Assembly (NCBI GenBank): GCA_018001695.1
Contig: JAGNHN010000004.1
Span: forward strand, 1-64,000
Direction: 5' to 3'
DNA from: Lentimicrobiaceae bacterium
GTDB lineage: Bacteria; Bacteroidota; Bacteroidia; Bacteroidales; JAGNHN01
DNA length: 64,000 nucleotides
Made by a program: the position numbers and the translations under genes. Shown piece after piece: positions 34,854 through 43,800 of the stretch. The notes under the pieces are model-generated. The model had not been told where the DNA came from, did no database searches, and saw only the letters and a list, made by a program, of their open reading frames with translations. Every line of letters starts with the position of its first letter. Position 1 is the first letter of the stretch.

Positions 34854-37800
34854 ATGATGCGTAGGAGTATCTTGCTTGCCGTATGCACTGTGTTCTTCAA
34901 TCTGGTGCAGTCCCAGGGTATTCAGGTTCAAATTAGGGTTTATCTGCAGGGTGCCTACGCGGGTGGAGGGCTGATGACAACCCATTTGAACGCGGGCAAC
35001 CATTTGCCCTTGAATCAACCTTACAACACCGGTATCTGGGCTTATCCGGGAACGGAAGCCCTGAACTCCATTCCAGCCCAGATGGTGGATTGGATCCTTC
35101 TGGACCTGCGGTCGGCGCCAGATACGGCGGTTGCACGTAAGGCCTGTGTACTGTATTCTGATGGCAGTGTCAGGGATGTGACCGGCAACAGCCAGATCCA
35201 GTTCAATGTGCCGCCGGGCAACTATTACATTGCTGTTTTGCACAAAAGTCACCTATCAGCCATGAGTGCAGCACGGCTGGCCCTTCCGGCTTCAGGTTTG
35301 CTGGACTTCTCGGATACGGCGGCTTTCCCGGTATACGGGCGTTGCGTGATCCAGCTGGCAGGAGGGGTGGAGGCCATGATAGCAGGGGATATCACAGACG
35401 ACAAGATGTTGAAATACAGCGGATCGAATAACGATCGCAGCCCTATTCTGCAGCGGATCCTGGGTGTTGTCGGTGGTACGGCCATCAACGCTCTTATTCA
35501 GGGCTATTATCGTGAAGACCTGCGCATGGATGGCAATGTCAAATACAGCGGTTCGAACAACGATCCGTCGATGATCATACAAAACCTCGTCACCCTGACC
35601 GGCAGCAATGCCATCAATGCCACCTTTGCCGGCCCGGTGCCGCATGCGGTGTATCGTCCTTTACCTTCCCAGCCTTCTCCGATACTTGGGCCAGCCATGC
35701 CTTGCCAGAATGAAGCTGGCCTTGTCTACAATGTTATACAGGTAGCTGGGGTTGTCTATACCTGGGTGGTTCCCAATGGGTGGATGATCACTTCCGGCCA
35801 GGGGACACATGAAATCACTGTAACCGCAGGTATGGATCCCGGTATTATCGTGGTAACGCCATCCAATAGCGCTGGACAGGGTTTGGCTCAGACCCTGGCC
35901 CTGGCCCCCCAGGTTTGTGGGACGGGTGGTTATCCTCCCGGATTTGTACATTGTGACTCCGCCGTTCCTACTGCTGTCATAAGTGTTACCAATCCCATTA
36001 CCGGAAAAACATGGATGGACCGTAACCTGGGGGCTGCTCAGGTAGCCACCAGCAGCACCGATTTTCTTGCATACGGCGATCTCTATCAGTGGGGCCGTTT
36101 TGCCGATGGACACCAATGTCGGACATCCTCAACAACAACAACGCTCAGTCAGACGGACCAACCAGGTCATGGGAGTTTTATCAGAGGTTCCGATGACTGG
36201 CGTAGTCTGCCGAATGACAACCTATGGCAGGGTGAAACCGGTATAAATAACCCGTGTCCAACAGGATATCGCATCCCAACGGAGGCGGAGTTGAATGAGG
36301 AACGTTTAAGTTGGAGCAGTAATAATATAGCAGGTGCCTATGCCTCACCGCTTAAATGGACCATGGGTGGCTACCGCTATTTTGCCAACGGAGCGGTTGA
36401 TATTGTTGGGTATGGCGCGTATTATTGGTCCTCCACGGTTAATGGCTTTAACGCACGCTATCTTGACTTCTACAGCACCAATGCCTCTATGACCGGGACG
36501 CTTCGAGCCTATGGTCTTTCTGTTCGTTGTATACAGGTGGATCCTCCACCCTGCACCCCCCAACCGGACCAGGCCAATGCGGGCCCGGATAGCATGAATA
36601 TCCAGGGAACCAGTATCCAGCTTCAAGCCAATACCCCGGTGAATGGCAGTGGTCAGTGGTCGGTGGTTAGTGGTCAGGGTGGAAGCTTTGCCGATGATAC
36701 CATGGCAACCACGCTTTTTACAGGGCAGGCGGGATCAACCTATACCCTGGCCTGGACGATCTCCACGGTTTGTGGGAGCAATAGCGATACGGTTGTCCTC
36801 GGATTTGCATCACCTCAGGTAATCTGCCCCGACAGTCTTCTGGATACCAGAGATGGACAGGCATATCCCGTGGTTCAGATCGGCAATCAATGCTGGATGG
36901 GACGCAACCTGAATGTTGGTGTGAAGGTGAACAGCCAAAACCTGGGGTATGTGCATTCGGATATGGCCGACAACCTGGTCATCGAGAAGTATTGCTATAA
37001 TAATGATGAAGCCAGTTGTGATGTTTATGGAGGCCTGTACGATTGGAATGAGGCCATGGAGTACCAGGCAACAGAGGGTTCCCGGGGCATTTGTCCGGCA
37101 GGCTGGCATATCCCAACGGATGCAGAATGGACGGTTTTGTCAGATTTCCTGGGCGGAGCCCTGGTAGCAGGGGGTAAAATGAAGGAAGCGGGTACAGCTC
37201 ACTGGACTTCCCCGAATGAGATGGCCACCAACAGCAGCGGGTTTACAGGATTGGGATCCGGTTATCGGTATTATTACAATGGAACTTTCCAGAACATCTT
37301 GTCTTTCACCTATTTCTGGACATCTAGTGTAGACACCAGCGGACTTCTGCTTACCCGCACCCTGATCCATTTCTACGAACCCCTGGTGCGCAATACGAAT
37401 GATGCAACTGCAGGGTTTTCTGTACGTTGCCTGATGGATACCATGCCCGCCTGCACCCCCCAGCCCGACCAGGCCAATGCCGGGCCGGATCAGCTGCTAC
37501 TGCAAGGAACAAGTGTGCAACTTCAAGCCAATCAGCCGGTAAATGGTACCGGAACCTGGCGTGTCTATTCAGGAACAGGTGGGAGTTTTGCAGACAGTAC
37601 CCTGAATAATACCATGTTCAATGGAACAGCCGGAGAGACCTATCAGCTGGCTTGGATAATCCGGAATGCATGCGGATACAACAGCGATCTGGTTACCATC
37701 AGCTTTGTCCTGCAAAATTCATTCATGCAATGTGGTGATATTCTGATAGATATCAGAGATGGACAGCAATACCCCACTATCCAGTTAGGAAAACAATGCT

Positions 37801-40800
37801 GGATGGCCAAAAACCTGAACCTGGGAAGCATGATTGCCGGCAGTGGCGCACAACAGGACAATGGCCTGATTGAGAAATACTGTTATGATGATCTTGCCGC
37901 GAATTGTTCCGAATTTGGAGGGTTTTACCAATGGGGTGAGCTTATGGATTATGATTCAACCCCCGCTTCCCAAGGTATCTGTCCGGATGGATGGCATGTG
38001 CCTACCGATTCAGAATGGACCTATATGACCCTCTTGCTCGATGCAGGCGTGGATTCACTGATTTGGGGATATAGCGGCAGAAATGCTGGGGCGAAAATGA
38101 AGGCAACCGGAACAACTCATTGGACAAGTCCCAACGTGGGCGCTACAAACTATAGTGGATTCGCAGCGCTTGGATCTGGGATACGCAATCACGACGCTAC
38201 CTTCGCCAATTATCATAACTTCACGTTTTTCTGGTCTTCCACAAGGGATAACTTAACCTACCCTGTCACCCGATACCTGTATTACAATTACCCATATGTT
38301 GGTCGGGGCTATGATAACTATCATTCTTTTGGGTTCTCAATCAGGTGTTTGCATGATAGTTCCTTCGTCTGTAGTCCACAGCCTGATCAGGCCTATGCGG
38401 GACCAGATACGATCCATACCGGGGGTGCAAGCATTCAGCTAATGGGTAACCAAGCTGTTCATGGCCTTGGAGAATGGACCATCACGGTAGGCAGTAACGG
38501 TAGTTTCGCTGACTCCAGTCAGTATAATACCTTGTTCTACGGTCAGGCAGGCGAAACCTACACCCTGGTTTGGAGCATCTCAAATTTATGTAATCGTACC
38601 TCGGATCAGGTCAATATTAGTTTTTCCTCAGGAGCAGCATTTCAGCAATGTGGTGATACACTGACCGATACAAGAGACTTCCAGCGATATCCCACGGTCA
38701 GGATTGGCACCCAATGCTGGATGGCCAGAAACCTCAACGTAGGCGATATGATCCTCGGGCTTTCCTCCCCGAGCAATAATGGTAGCATCGAAAAGTACTG
38801 TTATGTGAATAATACCGCGAATTGCACTGAATACGGTGGCTTGTACCAGTGGGGCGAAATGATGAATTACAGCACCCTTGAGGGCACACAAGGCATTTGT
38901 CCAACAGGCTGGCATATTCCTGCAAGCTCCGAATGGCTGGTACTGGCGAATTTCCTGGGCGGCACAACATTGGCTGGAGGTGCAATGAAAGAGCCAGGCT
39001 TAGCGCATTGGCAGAGCCCAAATACCGGTGCTACCAATAGCTCCGGATTCACTGCCCTGCCGGGTGGCCGTAGGGAATCAAAAGGAGGTTTCAATTTTAT
39101 AAATGCAGAGGTGAATTATTGGAGTTCAAGCTCTTATATTGCCTATACACTGTATTATAATACAACCCAAATTCAGACGCAATCAACTGTTTCTTCATTG
39201 GGATACACCATACGTTGTGTCATGGACAGCATTCTTCCCTGTGTCCCCCAACCCGACCAGGCAAACGCCGGTCCGGACAGCCTGAACATAGCGGCTGATA
39301 GCATCCAGTTATATGCCAATACACCTACAATCGGAAACGGGGTTTGGGCGATTTTATATGGAAATGGAGGGGTATTCAGCGATTCGACACTCAGTAACAC
39401 CATGTTTTACCCAAGCACGGGCGGCACATACATATTAACATGGACCATTTCTAACCAATGTGGAAGTACCAGTGACACCATTCAATTGTTTTTCCCTGTA
39501 ACACAAACATTTTCTCAATGTGGTGATAATCTGACCGATATCCGAGACGGACAGGTTTACCCTACGGTTCAAATTGGCAACCAGTGTTGGATGGCCAGAA
39601 ACCTGAATGTGGGAGTTATGGCGAACAGTGTTGTGACGGTAAGCAGCCACACAGATGTTAGTGACAATGGATTGATTGAGAAATACTGCTATAATAACGA
39701 TACTTCCTATTGCAATATCTATGGCGGATTTTATGATTGGAATGAGATGATGCAATACAACAGTTCGCCAGGGGGCCAGGGTGTTTGTCCAACAGGCTGG
39801 CATATTCCGTCTGACACCGAGTGGTATACCTTAACCGATCATCTCGGAGGTGCTGCCGTTGCCGGAAACAAGATGAAGGCCACAGGTTATGTTTATTGGA
39901 GTAGCCTCAATACCGGGGCAACCAACAGTAGCGGCTTCACTGCTTTGGGTGCCGGCGCACGGAACTACCTTGGTGCATTCAGCAATCTCAAAAACAACGG
40001 GTACTTTTGGTCATCCTCCGTTTCTTCCATTTCAAATGGCTTTTATCGCAACCTTTACGCCAACCATCCTGATCTTTTCCGCAATACCATCAGTAAAGAG
40101 AGCGGTTTGTCTGTTCGTTGTATATGGGACACTATACTTCCCTGCACCCCCCAACCCGACCAGGCCAATGCAGGCCCGGATAGTGTAGATATTCAGGGAA
40201 CCAGCATTGTGCTTCAGGCCAATACACCAGTGAATGGCAGTGGGCAGTGGTCGGTGGTTAGTGGTCAGGGTGGAAGCTTTGCCGATGATACCCTGGCAAC
40301 CACGCTTTTTACAGGGCAGGCGGGATCAACCTATACCCTGGCCTGGACGATCTCCACGGTTTGTGGGAGCAATAGCGATACGGTTGTCCTCGGATTTGCA
40401 TCACCACAGGTAATCTGCCCCGACAGTCTTCTGGATACCAGAGATGGACAGGCATATCCCGTGGTTCAGATCGGCAATCAATGCTGGATGGGACGCAACC
40501 TGAATGCTGGTGTGAAGGTGAACAGCCAAAACCTGGGGTATGTGCATTCGGATATGGCTGACAACAGGGTCATAGAGAAGTACTGTTATAACAATGATGA
40601 AGCCAGTTGTGATGTTTATGGAGGCCTGTACGATTGGAATGAGGCCATGGAGTACCAGACAACAGAGGGTTCCCGGGGCATTTGTCCGGCAGGCTGGCAT
40701 ATACCAACGGATGGCGATTGGAACGTTCTTTCAATTTTTCTCGGCGGTGATCAGGTTGCAGGCGGAAAGATGAAAGAGGAGGGGACGGTACACTGGACCT

Positions 40801-43800
40801 CACCCAACGAGATGGCCACCAACAGCAGCGGATTTACCGGCCTTGGTGCCGGATACCGTTATTATTTTAATGGAACTTTCCAGCACCTGAATTCATATGC
40901 CTACTTCTGGTCATCCAGTACAGATACCAGCGGCCTGATACTATCCCGTACCTTGATCCATTTCTATGAGCCGCTGGTGCGTAACACAAACTATGTCAGC
41001 TCTGGTCATTCTGTACGTTGCCTGATGGATACCATGCAGGTATGCACTCCCCAGCCCGACCAGGCCAATGCCGGTCCGGACCAGCTTCTGGTGCCGGCTA
41101 CCAGTGTGCAGTTAGCCGCCAACCAGCCGGTCAACGGCATCGGACAGTGGCGGGTATATAGCGGTCAGGGAGGCAGCTTTGCGGATACTACCTTATACAA
41201 CACGACATTCACAGGCTCTGCCGGAACCACGTATCAGCTGGCTTGGATCATCCAGAATGCCTGCGGATATACCAGTGACCTGATGACGGTCAGCTTCGCT
41301 GCAGTATCCATTTGCCCTGATAGTCTGATAGATACAAGAGATGGACACTCCTATCCTGTCGTTGAGATCGATGGCCGTTGCTGGATGGGCCGCAACCTCA
41401 ATGTGGGCGTTATGACCAATAGTGTGTACACGGGTGCTGAACATTCAGACCTCAACAATGATGGTATCATTGAAAAGTACTGCTACAACAATGACCCGGC
41501 CCAGTGCGATGTGTACGGTGGTCTGTATGAATGGCAGGAGATGATGGGATATTTGATGACTCCTGGCGTTCCAGGTATCTGCCGGGCTGGATGGCATATT
41601 CCGACTGTCGACGAATGGCAAGGTATGATAACATTCCTGGGTGGTTCATGGGTAGCCGGAGGTGAACTGAAGGAAGCCGGTTACGACCATTGGCTCAGCC
41701 CCAACAGTGGCGCTACGAATAACAGTGGTTTTACTGCATTACCGGGGAATATTAGATACGGCGACGGTGTATTCAGCGTGCCTCAGGCACAGGGAGCATT
41801 CTGGAGCTCCAGTATGGATAACGAGACCAATGCCTGGGCATTTATTCTTCATTATGATGATGCCTACCTGAGCCAGACTGGGTTCAATTTCCCCAATGGT
41901 TTGAGTGTCCGTTGTATCATGGATACAGCCATCGCCTGTAGTCCTCTCCCAACAGCGGCTATTGCAGGACCAGACAAACTGGGTCAAACTGTCACGAGCC
42001 TCTACCTGGAAGGGAATCAGCCTGTTCAGGGCCAGGGTGTATGGCGCGTAGTGTCGGGTACAGGTGGTGTCTTTGCGGATTCTACGCTACATAACACCCT
42101 CTTTAGTGGGGTTATCAACGAATTTTACGAGCTGAGCTGGACCATCACAACACCCTGCGCATATTCGATGGATAGGGTGTATGTCGAATTCATTACACCT
42201 GCAACGGTCACTTGTGGCTCAGATATCTATGATAGCAGAGATGGACAGGTATATGCTACACTGCAAATTGGTACCCAATGCTGGATGGCCAGGAATCTGA
42301 ACGTGGGGACTTTCGCACAAAGCCAGGCTACCGGACTTACCCACAGCGATGTTAGCAACAACGGTATCATCGAGAAATACTGCTGGGGCAATGATGTTAG
42401 CTACTGTGATACCTTCGGCGGTTTGTATGATTGGAACGAGATGATGGCCTATGAAACGACTCCCAAGGCACAGGGGATATGCCCGCCTGGGTGGCATATT
42501 CCGGACTCATTGGATTGGGCGGTTCTGAGTAATTTCCTGGGGGGTGATGCCTTTGCAGGCGGGATGCTGAAGGATACCGGAACAGCCTTGTGGGCCTCTC
42601 CTAACGATGGCGCAACAAATGCAACAGGCTTTACAGCATTGCCCGCCGGAAACAGGGATCCCGGTGGCGGTTTTGGAAATGTTCATTACAATACGACCTT
42701 CTGGACTTCCACCTCGTATGATCCTCATAACGCTTGGTACCGGGATATTGGTTATAATGGGCCTTGGCTCGTGAACAGCCAACATCCAAATGCATATGGA
42801 TTTGGTGTGAGATGCATTGCCAATGACAGCCTGCCTTGTGCCCCCCAGCCTGACCAGGCTAACGCCGGACCGGACCAGTTGAACCTGACCGTTGATACTG
42901 CATCCCTCCAGGCCAATAATCCATCCAGTGGAACCGGAACATGGAATATCCTTAGTGGCAACTTCGGATGGTTAGACGACCCGGCAAGCCCTGTTACTGT
43001 TCTTCATGGCACTGCCGGCGAGACCTATATCCTGGAATGGTGCATCAGCAATGGCTGTGGCTCATCCTGCGATGCCCTGACTGTGAGCCTCATGCCGGTG
43101 CAAGGATTCAATTGCGGAAGTATGTTGACAGACTCGCGGGATGCGCAGCAATACCCAACCACACAGATCGGCACGAGATGCTGGATGGCTGCAAACCTGA
43201 ATGTTGGCACGTACGTAGAGAGCCAGTATACGGGAGTCGGACATAGCGATGTAGGAAACAATGGCGTGATTGAGAAATACTGTTATGATAACCAAATTAC
43301 CAATTGTAATTTGTATGGTGGATTGTATGACTGGAATGAAGCCATGGCGTATACAAGCCAGGAAGGGGCACAGGGAATTTGTCCCGCTGGTTGGCATATC
43401 CCTTCTGATAGCGAATGGACTGAGGCTACGACGGTCCTCGGAGGCGAGGATATCGCCGGTGGGAGAATGAAGCTAACGGGACTGACCTACTGGGCCCAAC
43501 CCAATGCCGCTGCTACGAACTTCAGTGGATTCAGTGCGCTACCCGGGGGATACCGTTACTTCAACGGCAGCTTCTCGGAGCTGGGCTTTTATGGTGATCA
43601 CTTGTCTTCCACCCTCTATACCACGGATTATTTCGTTCTCAGAGGCTTATATAATGTCAACGGCACGATATACAGAGGCCTGGAGTTCCTGAACAACGGG
43701 GTGAGCGTTCGTTGCATTCACGATGATCTCTACCCTTGCAATGATCTGCCGGATAATGCCAGTGGCGGTTCGGATAGCCTGGATATCCCAGGAACCTCTT

